Positions 54,501 through 63,371 of a DNA stretch of 64,000 nucleotides are shown in pieces. The notes under the pieces are model-generated. The model was not told where the DNA came from. It was given only the letters and a program-made list of their open reading frames with translations, and ran no database searches. The stretch covers positions 155,063 through 219,062 of the forward strand of contig NZ_CDME01000006.1 of NCBI RefSeq assembly GCF_000826545.1, read 5' to 3'. The position numbers and the translations under genes were made by a program. Source of the DNA: Kibdelosporangium sp. MJ126-NF4 (GTDB lineage Bacteria; Actinomycetota; Actinomycetes; Mycobacteriales; Pseudonocardiaceae). Positions within the stretch are counted from its first letter, which is position 1. Each line of letters opens with the position of its first letter.

Positions 54501-54821
54501 CTACAAGTACAGCCCGGTTCCGTGTTCGGTGCGTTCGCTGGCGATGGCGTGCACGTCGCGCTCGCGCATGACCAGATAGGTCTGCGCCTGCACCTCGACT
54601 TCGAGCTGGTCGTCGGGGTTGAACAGGACCCGGTCGCCGATCTTGACCTGCCGGACGCTGTTGCCGACCCCGAGCACGTCGCCCCACGACAGTCGCCTGG
54701 CCATCTGCGCTGTTGCCGGGATGACGATGCCGCCGGTGCTCCGCCTTTCCCCATCCTCGGGCGAGAGCCGCACGAGCACACGGTCGTGCAGCATCTGGAT
54801 CTCGAGTTTGAGTTCGGACAC
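54501..54821 (-). CDS. Solitary GroES-like (Cpn10-fold) protein
   Basis: This protein has about 106 residues beginning near GTG 54821 (VSELKLEIQMLHDRVLVRLSPEDGERRSTGGIVIPATAQ...). It contains the GroES beta barrel: MLHDRVLVRL, the mobile loop RRSTGGIVIPATAQMARRLSWGDVLGVG and DRVLFNPDDQLEVEVQAQTYLVMRERDVHAI. No groEL is adjacent and no CIRCE element is seen. The Ile-x-Val mobile-loop motif is IVIP, so GroEL binding is possible. The longer frame to 54971 is unlikely. It lies between the NHL protein gene and the VanW gene. Confidence 0.82.
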   Translation of the reverse strand: MSELKLEIQMLHDRVLVRLSPEDGERRSTGGIVIPATAQMARRLSWGDVLGVGNSVRQVKIGDRVLFNPDDQLEVEVQAQTYLVMRERDVHAIASERTEHGTGLYL

Positions 54822-54874
54822 ATCAAGAATCGTACTTGTCCGCCGAATGGGACCGAAAAGCGCACGGCACCTTA

Positions 54875-56719
54875 TCAGTCGTCCATTCCTCCCAACATCA
54901 GCGGCAAACGACCCAGACCGGCCTGCTCCACCCGGATCGGGACACCCCAGTCCTGCCTGGTCAGACGGCATGCGGGGTGCTCGATGGCAAGATCGTCATC
55001 GCAGCTGGCAGCTTGTGCCACAACATGCAGCACACCCATGTCGACGCCGTCGGCCACCACAAGCCTGCGGCTGAGAGCCGTCCCCGTCCCGGCGCCTTCG
55101 ATCAGCAGTTCCGGCGGTGACGAAGTGATCTCCAGCCTGGTCGACGGGCCGTAGCGCTCGTCGAGCTTCTGGCCGGGCGGCGGCTGGAAAACGACGGTGA
55201 GTTCGACCTCACCAGGCGCGAGCACCGTCGGCGGCCGCTTGACCTGGTGCGCCTTGCCCGCGACCAGCTGTTCGTTGTCGCCCGGTGAGATGGGCCACTC
55301 CAGCCGGTGCGCCGCCGAGGCGACGACCACGAGCCTGCCGTCGACGACGGCAGCGCCGGACGGCTCCTTGATGCCGTCGGCGAGCGTGGAGACCTGCCCT
55401 GTTGCCGGGTCGTAACGGCGAATCGCGCCGTTGTAGGTGTCCGCGATCGCGACGCTGCCGTCACCGAGGAGCGTGACACCCAGGGGGTGCTGCAGCAGCG
55501 CTTGGTCCTTGTCGCCGTCGCGGTGCCCGAAGTCGAAGAGGCCCTTGCCGATCGCGGTGTGCACGACGTGGCCGGAGTCGATCCAGCGCAACGCGGACGT
55601 CTCGGAGTCCACCAGCCACAACCGGTCACCGGCCGCGGCCAGTCCGGAGGTCTGTGCGAAGAACGCCTGCTCGGCCGGGCCGTCGTGCAGTCCTTCGACG
55701 GTGGTTCCGGCGTAGCGGGACACGGTGCCGTCGATGGGGTCGAACGCGCTGAGGGTGTGGTTGCCCGCCATGGCGATGATGACCTTGCCGTCCCACCACG
55801 CGACGTCCCACGGGCTCGACAGGTCGATCTCGGCGGCAGGGCCGCCGGTGGGCCCGTCGCGCCACTGCTCACCGGTACCGGCGACGGTGGTGACCACACC
55901 GGTGTCCAGGTTCAGCCCGCGCAGCAGATGGTTGACGGTGTCGGCGACGACGGCGTGGTAACCGGCCCGTTCGGCGATCTCGTTCGGCAGCAGGGCAATC
56001 CCGGACGGCTCGGCGAAGCTCGGCGCGTCCCCGTCGGACCGTCCTCTGTGGCCTGTGCCGATCCGGCGGACGAGCGTCCCACCGTCGGGTTCGAGCTCGG
56101 CGATGCTGTGGTTGGCAGCGTCGGCGACGAGCAGAGTCCCTTGCGGCGTAACGACGACCTTGGACGGGAAGCGCAGCTCGGTGCGCTCGCGCTCCGGCGG
56201 GGAGTAGGGGCCGTCGCCCCGGTGCAGCGTGCCCTTGGCGTCGTGTTCGGCGACCAGTTCGCGGATCACGCGGCTGAGCGCCTCCGCGTGCCCCTCACCG
56301 GCCGCGTGGTGCACCACATAGCCCTCGGGGTCGATCAGCACGAGCGTCGGCCAAGCCTTGACCGCGTAGTTCTGCCACGTGGTGAGCTCGGGATCGTCGA
56401 GCACCGGGTGGTGGACCTCGTAGCGCTCGACAGCGGCCGCGAGCGCGTCGGCGTCCGCCTCGTGCACGAACTTGGGCGAATGGACACCGATCGTGACGAG
56501 GACGTCGGCGTGGTCCTCCTCGAGCGGGCGCAGTTCGTCGAGCACGTGCAGGCAGTTGATGCAGCAGAACGTCCAGAAGTCCAGCAGCACGATCTTGCCG
56601 CGCAGGTCCGCGAGGCGGACGTCCTTGTCACCGGTGTTCAGCCAGCCGCGGCCGACGAGCTCAGGTGCCCTGACCCGGGCGCGGCGCTTGGTCGAAGAGG
56701 TCACAGCTACAGTCAACAC
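54875..56719 (-). CDS. Thioredoxin/NHL-repeat protein (NHLRC2-like)
   Basis: This 614-residue protein has an N-terminal TlpA-type thioredoxin domain with LRGKIVLLDFWTFCCINCLHVLDEL; CCINC gives a CxxC pair. A six-bladed NHL beta-propeller follows (about residues 180-480; GTLLVADAANHSIAELE, SGIALLP, YNGAIRRYDPATGQVSTLADG), then a C-terminal beta domain. The layout matches NHLRC2, a protein of unclear activity. There is no signal peptide, so it is cytoplasmic. The start is uncertain among GTG 56719, TTG 56716 and GTG 56704. An inverted repeat separates it from the ATPase gene upstream. Confidence 0.86.
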   Translation of the reverse strand: MLTVAVTSSTKRRARVRAPELVGRGWLNTGDKDVRLADLRGKIVLLDFWTFCCINCLHVLDELRPLEEDHADVLVTIGVHSPKFVHEADADALAAAVERYEVHHPVLDDPELTTWQNYAVKAWPTLVLIDPEGYVVHHAAGEGHAEALSRVIRELVAEHDAKGTLHRGDGPYSPPERERTELRFPSKVVVTPQGTLLVADAANHSIAELEPDGGTLVRRIGTGHRGRSDGDAPSFAEPSGIALLPNEIAERAGYHAVVADTVNHLLRGLNLDTGVVTTVAGTGEQWRDGPTGGPAAEIDLSSPWDVAWWDGKVIIAMAGNHTLSAFDPIDGTVSRYAGTTVEGLHDGPAEQAFFAQTSGLAAAGDRLWLVDSETSALRWIDSGHVVHTAIGKGLFDFGHRDGDKDQALLQHPLGVTLLGDGSVAIADTYNGAIRRYDPATGQVSTLADGIKEPSGAAVVDGRLVVVASAAHRLEWPISPGDNEQLVAGKAHQVKRPPTVLAPGEVELTVVFQPPPGQKLDERYGPSTRLEITSSPPELLIEGAGTGTALSRRLVVADGVDMGVLHVVAQAASCDDDLAIEHPACRLTRQDWGVPIRVEQAGLGRLPLMLGGMDD

Positions 56720-56772
56720 TGCCTCAGGCCGCGCTGTTCCGAGCGTCCACAGTGCGGGCCAATCTATTTGAC

Positions 56773-56834
56773 CTTATCAAAACCACCCCCCTTTTGAGTG
56801 ACTGCACGTTCATAACCCCCCTGGTTTTGATAAG
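56773..56834. promoter_or_regulatory. 13-bp inverted repeat in the divergent promoter region
   Basis: CTTATCAAAACCA (56773-56785) and TGGTTTTGATAAG (56822-56834) are perfect inverted copies, 36 bases apart, flanking C-rich runs. They stand out for low GC in the 123-base interval between the NHL gene (minus) and the ATPase gene (plus) and are likely operator half-sites. Confidence 0.55.
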
Positions 56835-56842
56835 ATCATTTG

Positions 56843-58312
56843 ATGCGTGACGACGAGATCCGAGGTCGGCTGAGCGAGGTCAATCCCTGGTGGCGGACAC
56901 CTTCGAACAGCGACCCGGCCTCTTGGGTCGCGCACGATCGGGTGCTTCGAGACCGGGCGCGCTACGACATGGGTTACCGGTCGACCATTCTCGACGATGT
57001 CGCACGGGGCCCTGTCGACGACAAGCTGGTGCTCCTTCGAGGGCCGCGACGGGTGGGCAAGTCGGTCGCGATGAAGGACGCGGCGGCTGTCCTGTGCGGA
57101 CGCGCTGACGTGGATCCACGCCAGGTGATCTACCTGCCCGCCGACGGAATGCAGGCCAAGGATCTGCGTCGTTCCCTTGTCCTGGGCAGGGATCTCACCA
57201 GGTCGGTCGACCAGAGCCAGGCACGTCCGAGGATCTGGCTGCTGGACGAGGTGACCGGCATCGACGGCTGGACCGCGACACTCAAGTACCTGCGTGACAA
57301 CACACTTGTCGGTGACGACACAGTTGTCTGTACCGGCTCGTCGTGGAGCGACACCGCAGATGTGGAACGAGATCTGCTGGCAGGGCGCGCCGGTTCGTCG
57401 GCCGAACGGCGGACACGCCTGTTGCTTCCGATGCGCTTCCGAGATGTGCTGGCGGCCACTCGCCCGGAACTTGCCCGGCCAGCCTCGCTCCCGCCATGGC
57501 AGTTGCAGAGTCCGGAAGCCAAAACCATTGCGGAGGAACACGAACTGGCGGCGAACGATCTGGATCTGGCCTGGCAGGCCTACCTGACGTCGGGCGGGTT
57601 TCCTCGGGCTGTCGCCGAACACGCGCGGGACGGAATGGTGAGCCGGTCGTTCATGGAAGACCTCGTGGCCTGGCTACACCGGGACGTGGACCACGACGCG
57701 GCACCGGACTCGATCCCGCGACTGCTGGCCGAGCTGCAACATCGTTCGACATCTCCTCTCAACCGCCGGAGCACTGCCGAACAGCTGGGCTACCCGAGCG
57801 CACAGACATTCGACGTGCGGCTGAGCAGGTTGGTGCACAGCTTCGCTGGCTTGTGGTGCCACCAGATCTCGGATGTGGGAGCCCGCATCTCGGGCGCACA
57901 GTCGAAGTTCTACCTGACCGATCCGCTCCTGGCCTGGCTGGGCCACCACTTGCGGACGGGGCTGCCTCGACCAGCGATGCCCACGCTCACCGAGATGGCA
58001 CTGGCCACCGCAATGGCAGTGGCGATCGAGGATCTGGAACCAGGCCGTTGGATGAGCGCGGACACCATCGGTTACGTGCGGACCGGCACGGGCAACGAGG
58101 TCGACCTCGCGCCTGTTCCACTCCCCGCGGGAGGTTCGGTGGAACGCACGACCCCACTCGAGGCCAAATGGGTGTCGAAAGGCTGGCGAAGCGAAGCGCG
58201 AGTGGTCGAGGGCAAATACGGCTGTGGAGTCCTGGCGACCAAGAACATCACGGACACGCAATCGCCGACGTGGGCGATCCCCGCTCCAACCGTGGCGCTC
58301 ATGCTGAGTTGA
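56843..58312 (+). CDS. AAA ATPase with DUF4143 nuclease-like C-terminus
   Basis: This 489-residue protein belongs to the AAA_14/DUF4143 group. Walker A is LLRGPRRVGKSVAMKDA, Walker B is RIWLLDEVTGIDGW, and the middle segment AWQAYLTSGGFPRAVAEH is a family mark. The C-terminal part has NEVDLAPVPLPAGG ... LEAKWV, an E...D...ExK pattern like PD-(D/E)xK nucleases. Such proteins often occur in mobile or defence contexts, but no partner gene is seen here. There is no Shine-Dalgarno sequence before ATG 56843, which suggests a leaderless transcript starting at or near the ATG. Confidence 0.85.
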   Translation: MRDDEIRGRLSEVNPWWRTPSNSDPASWVAHDRVLRDRARYDMGYRSTILDDVARGPVDDKLVLLRGPRRVGKSVAMKDAAAVLCGRADVDPRQVIYLPADGMQAKDLRRSLVLGRDLTRSVDQSQARPRIWLLDEVTGIDGWTATLKYLRDNTLVGDDTVVCTGSSWSDTADVERDLLAGRAGSSAERRTRLLLPMRFRDVLAATRPELARPASLPPWQLQSPEAKTIAEEHELAANDLDLAWQAYLTSGGFPRAVAEHARDGMVSRSFMEDLVAWLHRDVDHDAAPDSIPRLLAELQHRSTSPLNRRSTAEQLGYPSAQTFDVRLSRLVHSFAGLWCHQISDVGARISGAQSKFYLTDPLLAWLGHHLRTGLPRPAMPTLTEMALATAMAVAIEDLEPGRWMSADTIGYVRTGTGNEVDLAPVPLPAGGSVERTTPLEAKWVSKGWRSEARVVEGKYGCGVLATKNITDTQSPTWAIPAPTVALMLS

Positions 58313-58369
58313 GCACAGCCACGTCCGGCACCTGGTATTTCACCGATCCGCCTGCTGGGAACAAGCTGG

Positions 58370-59092
58370 TTGACTACGGTTGTGCCGGTGTCAACGATCG
58401 ACGAGTTGCTCGACGAATCCGTACTGATGTCCTTCGAGCACCAGGAGCACATGATCGCCGTGCTCGGCGAACACCGGTGGGACGCGACGTTCCAGCCGCC
58501 GAGCTTCCGGTTCACCGGTGACCGGACGTTCGAGTGCACCGCGTTCCACGTGCTCGGGTCGGCTGCGCCTGGGCCGCAGTCGTGGTTGTGGAGCTGGGCG
58601 AACGAAGAGGCTGACTACCTGCCTGAGCTGGTCGAACTGGCGCAGAAGGCCCGCGACTACGGCGCGGAGCACGGCATCAGGCTGCTCACCGACGGCGAGG
58701 TCCCGTTTGCCGACCTGCCCGGTTCGCCGACCGATCCGGTCAGGGTCGCGTGGATGATGAGCGAGTTGGCCAAGGCGGTCACGGGCTCGTGGACCATGTA
58801 CAACGGCAATCTCGGCCGCGGATCGCGGATCGCGATCCTGGTCGAACACCCCGATCTCGAACTGCCCCCGCCGAACAGGTCGTCGATGTCGAGGGTCCTG
58901 GACGCGCTCGACCGCCTGCAACTGCCGGACCACCGGAACGCTCTGCACCGCTATGCCGTTCTGCGGGGCTTGGATGTCGAGGTCGACGACGCTCTCTCGA
59001 CGATGCGGCTGACCGGGCCGGATTTCGAGACGGTCGTGCGGTTCTCGCCGAAGAACTTGCTTGTGACCGCGTCGACCAGCCGACGCCGCTAG
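58370..59092 (+). CDS. DUF6882 family protein
   Basis: This 240-residue protein has the DUF6882 pattern: MSFEHQEHMIAVLGEHRWDATFQPPSFRFTGDRTFECTAFHVLGSAAPGPQSWLWSWANEE and a second part with MSELAKAVTGSWTMYNGNLGRGSRIAILVEHPDL. No catalytic motif or membrane helix is visible; the role is unknown. The start is uncertain (TTG 58370 or GTG 58382). Its last four bases overlap the convergent NYN-domain gene. Confidence 0.72.
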   Translation: MTTVVPVSTIDELLDESVLMSFEHQEHMIAVLGEHRWDATFQPPSFRFTGDRTFECTAFHVLGSAAPGPQSWLWSWANEEADYLPELVELAQKARDYGAEHGIRLLTDGEVPFADLPGSPTDPVRVAWMMSELAKAVTGSWTMYNGNLGRGSRIAILVEHPDLELPPPNRSSMSRVLDALDRLQLPDHRNALHRYAVLRGLDVEVDDALSTMRLTGPDFETVVRFSPKNLLVTASTSRRR

Positions 59093-59466
59093 CGCACTGA
59101 ACTGGGGCCGAGGACGGACGCGCCGAGTTCGGTGACGCGGGCTTTCAGGCCTCGGTCGGCGGTGACGACGTAGCAGGTCCTGTCCGCGCGCTCGGCGCGG
59201 ACGAGGTCCACGATGGCGTCGTCGCCGTCGCCTGTGGTGGGTGCGGGGATCACGCGGATCGTGTCGGAGGACTGCACGTTGCGTGCTTTGCCTTCGACGA
59301 CCATCACGACGTCCACGGGTGGTTCGACGCCCGCGACGCCTGTGATGGGCAGGTCCGCGAGGGTGTCGCGGAGGCGTTCGGTCGCGCCGAACCTGTCACG
59401 CCACCAGCCGTCGGGCACCGAGCCGACCACGTTGGCAGCGTCGATGATCAGCAGACTGGATCGCAC
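59089..59466 (-). CDS. NYN-domain (YacP-like) RNase-fold protein
   Basis: This 125-residue protein has a PIN/NYN-like fold: LLIIDAANVVGS (first Asp), GDGDDAIVDLVRAER (central acidic pair) and YVVTADRGLKARVTELGASVLG (third Asp). These acidic residues would bind metal in an RNA-cleaving site. Activity is not known for this branch, which lacks the large NYN C-terminal regions. It lies nine bases downstream of the beta-helix protein gene on the same strand. Confidence 0.85.
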   Translation of the reverse strand: MRSSLLIIDAANVVGSVPDGWWRDRFGATERLRDTLADLPITGVAGVEPPVDVVMVVEGKARNVQSSDTIRVIPAPTTGDGDDAIVDLVRAERADRTCYVVTADRGLKARVTELGASVLGPSSVR

Positions 59467-59475
59467 ACTCGCTCC

Positions 59476-61668
59476 CTAGTTGCGTCTGAGCATTCGGGTC
59501 AGCCCGGCCGCTGCGGTGGTTGCCAGCACCCAGCCGGTCGCGATCAGACCGGTCGCCACCCATTGTGAGGTTCCCGGTGCCTGCCAGCGATTCTTGTTGC
59601 CGAAATCGATGATCGGCACGATCAGGTCCAAGGTGTAGAGCACCGGGTTCCAGATCAGCGTGTCGTCGGAGTTGATCTCGTTCGGCTCGCCGCGCACCGC
59701 GAACCAGACGCTGCCGAGCACCAGGCACAGCAGCAGCCACACCAAGGCGCGGGTCGGCCGGTAGCCGTAGCCGACCATCGAGCGCTGCAGCCAACTCCAC
59801 AGCCGCACCCCCGGCCACAGCACCCGCATTCCCTCGGCGAATGCGGCATAACGCCACCGGTGCTTCTCGATCAGCACGGTGGCCGCGTGTTCCTCGTTGC
59901 CTGTCGCCCGGAACACGGCCGCGAGCTGGTCGTACGGTCCGGGGCTGTAGTGGCCCTGCATCGAGGCGCGCAGCCACCGTAATCGGGTACGGACTTTCTT
60001 GTCGTCCTTGACGTCGATCGGCACGGCCAGCGCTTCGTAGCGGAAGTCCTCCAGGTCTATCCGTCCTGTTCCGTCCCAGAACTTCTCGTTGTCCGCCAAC
60101 GAGGCGCAGCGCGCGTGCCGCAGCGTCACGCGTCCGCGCGGGGCCTGGCCGACGGTCAGCACGAGTTCCTGCGCGATCATCCCGTGTGCGTTCAACGCTG
60201 TCCCGCCGAGGCCGGAGCCGAGGATCGCGCCGTCGAAGTTGGCTTCACGGCCGATCTCCGCGCGGTGCATCCGGACGCCGCCGTGTGCGGCGAACGGGCG
60301 GTGTCCGGCGGCGAGGATCAGGTCACGGCCGATCGTCGCGGCGCGGATGTCGACCGACGGCGACACCGCGCCGGTCCGCATGTTCTTGCCCGGTTCGGTC
60401 AGCCGGGAGCCGCGCAGGTCAAGGTTCGCACCGATTTTCGCGCCCTGGAACGAAAGGCAGCCTGCCGCCTCGATGAACCGGCCGTCCAGGTTGCTGCCGA
60501 CGGTCAGCCGCCTGCCGAGGATGACGTCGGCGTCGGGATTGCGCAGGTTCGTGCCGTCCAGCATCAGGTTTCCGCTGATGGCCACGTCGACGAGGCGCGC
60601 CTGCCCGGCCAGTCGCATCGACCGTGCGTCGAAGTCGCCGCTGATCTGCGTTCCGTCCAGGTGCAGCGCGCGCTGCGGCCATGGCGGCTCCTGGTCGCCG
60701 GACACGTCGATGTCCGCACTGGACAGTCGAAGTGAGCCGCCGATCACGCCGTTGACTATCCGGATGGTCCCGTTCGACCGCAGGCCGCGGTCCAGTTCGA
60801 GGTTGCCCTCCACCCGCAGCCGGTCGGCGATCAGCGTCGCGGACAGGTCGAATCCCGGGTCGCCGGAGACCTCGTTGCCGGTCGTGTCACCGTGGTTGAG
60901 CTCCGCGCCGCGCAGCGAGAAGTCACTGTCCACCTTGGTCGCGGGCAGAAACAGCCACCCGGTCGACGAGAACCGGGCGCCGGAGTTGACGTCGATGCCG
61001 CACAACAGGTTTCCGCCGACGTGGATGCCGTACCCGTTGAGGGCGTAGCCGTCCGGGTTGTCCAGCACGGCGCCGGAGAAGTTCACGTTGCCGCCCGCGC
61101 GCAGTCCGGGCATCCGGATCTCGCCTCGGGCGACGAGGTTGTTGGCCAGCAGCGCACCGGCGAGCACCAGCCGGTCGGCGTGCAGCGCGCGGCCGCCCGC
61201 GTTGCCGAGCTTGCTGTCGGCCAGGTTCAGCGATCCCTCGATCTGGGTGTCGACGAGGTCGACGGCCGAACCGTCCACAGTGGTCGACGCGAGGACGAGG
61301 TCGTTGTCGCAGCGCATGTTCTTGGCCTGCAGGCCGGGCAGCCAGCAGTCCCGGAACTCCAGCCCGGCCAGTTTGGCCTGGCGCAGGTCCGGCGGGAGCT
61401 CGAACCGGCACCGGAGGAACTCCAGCACGTACGGGAACTCCAGTGCCCGCAGGTTCAGCAGGCCGGTGAGGAAGCGGTCCTCGACCACGATCACGGGCGG
61501 GCTGGCGGGCCTGCGACGGAACCGCAGGCCCGCGCCGTCCGGCTCGACCACCCGGCGGACGACGTCCGTCGCGGACATGTGCGCCCACCTGCCGGGCTTC
61601 GGGTCGGACACGTCGAGGCGCCGCTGTGGTGGCTCCTCCGGTGGGGAGCCACCACGGTTGACTGTCAC
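59476..61668 (-). CDS. Beta-helix repeat protein with C-terminal membrane helices
   Basis: This protein of about 730 residues is dominated by pentapeptide-like repeats of a right-handed beta-helix (EGSLNLADSKLGNAGGRALHADRLVLAGALL, SGNLMLDGTNLRNPDADVILG, GANLDLRGSRL). It ends in a globular segment (YDQLAAVFRATGNEEHAATVLIEKHRWRY) and two to three membrane helices (ALVWLLLCLVLGSVWF, WVATGLIATGWVLATTAAAGL). Start GTG 61668 is the longest plausible; ATG 61578 is an alternative. The long frame continuing to 62346 is a shadow of glnQ. It has no known function but follows the ABC genes by six bases. Confidence 0.78.
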   Translation of the reverse strand: MTVNRGGSPPEEPPQRRLDVSDPKPGRWAHMSATDVVRRVVEPDGAGLRFRRRPASPPVIVVEDRFLTGLLNLRALEFPYVLEFLRCRFELPPDLRQAKLAGLEFRDCWLPGLQAKNMRCDNDLVLASTTVDGSAVDLVDTQIEGSLNLADSKLGNAGGRALHADRLVLAGALLANNLVARGEIRMPGLRAGGNVNFSGAVLDNPDGYALNGYGIHVGGNLLCGIDVNSGARFSSTGWLFLPATKVDSDFSLRGAELNHGDTTGNEVSGDPGFDLSATLIADRLRVEGNLELDRGLRSNGTIRIVNGVIGGSLRLSSADIDVSGDQEPPWPQRALHLDGTQISGDFDARSMRLAGQARLVDVAISGNLMLDGTNLRNPDADVILGRRLTVGSNLDGRFIEAAGCLSFQGAKIGANLDLRGSRLTEPGKNMRTGAVSPSVDIRAATIGRDLILAAGHRPFAAHGGVRMHRAEIGREANFDGAILGSGLGGTALNAHGMIAQELVLTVGQAPRGRVTLRHARCASLADNEKFWDGTGRIDLEDFRYEALAVPIDVKDDKKVRTRLRWLRASMQGHYSPGPYDQLAAVFRATGNEEHAATVLIEKHRWRYAAFAEGMRVLWPGVRLWSWLQRSMVGYGYRPTRALVWLLLCLVLGSVWFAVRGEPNEINSDDTLIWNPVLYTLDLIVPIIDFGNKNRWQAPGTSQWVATGLIATGWVLATTAAAGLTRMLRRN

Positions 61669-61673
61669 AAGAG

Positions 61674-62444
61674 TCAGTCCTTGTGCAGCACGCGGGCCAG
61701 GAACGCCTTGGTGCGCTCGTGCTGGGGCGAACGGATCACGTCCTCGGGCTTTCCGGCCTCGACAACGACACCGCCGTCCATGAACACCACGGAGTCGGCG
61801 ACCTCGCGGGCGAACTCCATCTCGTGCGTGACCACGACCATGGTCATGCCTTTCTCCGCCAGCCCGCGCATCACGCTGAGCACCTCGCCGACCAGTTCGG
61901 GGTCGAGCGCGGACGTCGGCTCGTCGAACAGCATCAGCTTGGGCCGCATGGCCAGCGCCCTGGCGATGGCCACCCGCTGCTGCTGGCCGCCGGAGAGCTG
62001 GCGCGGATAGCTCTTGGCCTTCTCCGCCAGCCCGACCTGCTCGAGCAGTTCCATCCCGTGGTCGCGGGCCTTGCCCCGGCCCGTGCCCTTGACCTGCACC
62101 GGCGCCTCGGTCACGTTCTCCAGCGCGGTCATGTGCGGGAAGAGGTTGAACCGCTGGAAGACCATGCCGATCTCCTGGCGTTTGCGGGCGACCTCGTTCT
62201 CCTTGAGCTCGTAGAGCTTGTCGCCCTTCTGCCGGTAGCCGACCAGTTCGCCGTCCACCGACAGCCTGCCCGCGTCCACCTTCTCCAAGTGGTTGACGCA
62301 GCGCAGGAACGTGGACTTGCCCGACCCGGACGGCCCGATGATGCACATCACCTCACCGGGCTGCACCTCCAGGTCGATGCCCTTGAGCACCTCGAGACGG
62401 CCGAAACGCTTGCAGACGCCTTCGGCCTGCACCATCGCGGTCAC
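61674..62444 (-). CDS. glnQ: Polar amino-acid ABC transporter ATP-binding protein
   Basis: This 256-residue ATPase of the His/Glu/Gln/Arg/opine family has Walker [21 protein letters not shown], signature [15 protein letters not shown], Walker [15 protein letters not shown] and H-loop [14 protein letters not shown]. The Q-loop is [17 protein letters not shown]. It couples ATP hydrolysis to uptake by the permease encoded upstream. Its start overlaps the permease stop by four bases (GTGA). The gene name marks the family; the substrate is not proven. Confidence 0.95.
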   Translation of the reverse strand: MTAMVQAEGVCKRFGRLEVLKGIDLEVQPGEVMCIIGPSGSGKSTFLRCVNHLEKVDAGRLSVDGELVGYRQKGDKLYELKENEVARKRQEIGMVFQRFNLFPHMTALENVTEAPVQVKGTGRGKARDHGMELLEQVGLAEKAKSYPRQLSGGQQQRVAIARALAMRPKLMLFDEPTSALDPELVGEVLSVMRGLAEKGMTMVVVTHEMEFAREVADSVVFMDGGVVVEAGKPEDVIRSPQHERTKAFLARVLHKD

Positions 62445-63361
62445 AGGGGTCGCTCCTTACCGCCGCCGAACCGGAATGCGAACATCCGGTTGGCCCAGCC
62501 CGTGTTGCGCGGTGTCGAGGGGGTGAACTTCCGCTCGATCTGCATCTGGATCACCGTGAGCACACTCGTGCAGACCAGGTACCAGATCGCCGCGACGATC
62601 AGCAGCGGGATCACCTTGTAGTTCTGCGCGTAGATCTGGCCGACCACGACCATCAGCTCGCTGTACCCGATCACCACGACCAGCGAGGTGGTCTTCAGCA
62701 TCGAGATCACCTGGTTGCCGGTCGGCGGGATGATCACCCGCATGGCCTGCGGGAGCACGATCCGGCGCAGCGTCTTGCCCCGGGTCATGCCCAGCGCGCC
62801 CGCCGCCTCGGTCTGCCCCTCGTCGACCGACGAGATGCCGGCGCGGACGATCTCGGCCATGTACGCGGCCTCGTTGAGCCCCAGGCCGAGTACCGACGCG
62901 GTGGCCACGCCGATGGCGACGTTGGTCTGCCACGTGACGAACTCGGGGCCGAACGGGATGCCGATCCCGAAGCTCGGGTAGAGCGCGCCGAGGTTGGCCC
63001 AGAAGATCAGCTGCGTGATCAGCGGGGTGCCGCGGAAGAGCCAGATGTAGACCCCGGCCGCGCCCTTGAGCACCGGGTTGGGCGAGAGCCGCATGACCGC
63101 GAGGACGACACCGCCGACGATGCCGATGAGCATCGAGTACAGCGTCAGCTCCAGCGTGGTCAGCAGTGCCTTGGCGATCCTCGTGTCGAACAGGTACGGC
63201 CCGACGACCTCCCAGTGGAAGTTCGGGTTGACGATGATGCTGCGGATCGCCAGCGCGGCGAGGCCGAGGACGACGGCCCCGCCGATCCACCGGCCGACGT
63301 GCCGCACCGGAACCGCCTTGACGGGTTCCGGGCGGCGTTCTTCTGTTGAGGTTGACAACAC
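62441..63361 (-). CDS. Polar amino-acid ABC transporter permease
   Basis: This 306-residue permease of the HisM/GlnP family has five to six helices, the loop motif [38 protein letters not shown] (EAA-like loop that contacts the ATPase) and helix segments [25 protein letters not shown] and [16 protein letters not shown]. It has an N-terminal cytoplasmic extension with a basic cluster ([18 protein letters not shown]). It is 10 bases after the binding-protein gene and overlaps glnQ by four bases. Confidence 0.93.
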   Translation of the reverse strand: MLSTSTEERRPEPVKAVPVRHVGRWIGGAVVLGLAALAIRSIIVNPNFHWEVVGPYLFDTRIAKALLTTLELTLYSMLIGIVGGVVLAVMRLSPNPVLKGAAGVYIWLFRGTPLITQLIFWANLGALYPSFGIGIPFGPEFVTWQTNVAIGVATASVLGLGLNEAAYMAEIVRAGISSVDEGQTEAAGALGMTRGKTLRRIVLPQAMRVIIPPTGNQVISMLKTTSLVVVIGYSELMVVVGQIYAQNYKVIPLLIVAAIWYLVCTSVLTVIQMQIERKFTPSTPRNTGWANRMFAFRFGGGKERPL

Positions 63362-63371
63362 AATCTCCAGC

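Noticed and set aside
59476..62346. A 956-codon frame joining the beta-helix gene to the glnQ region
   Set aside because: The N-terminal third lies in the wrong frame over glnQ, which has intact ABC motifs in its own frame. The real start is near 61668 or 61578.
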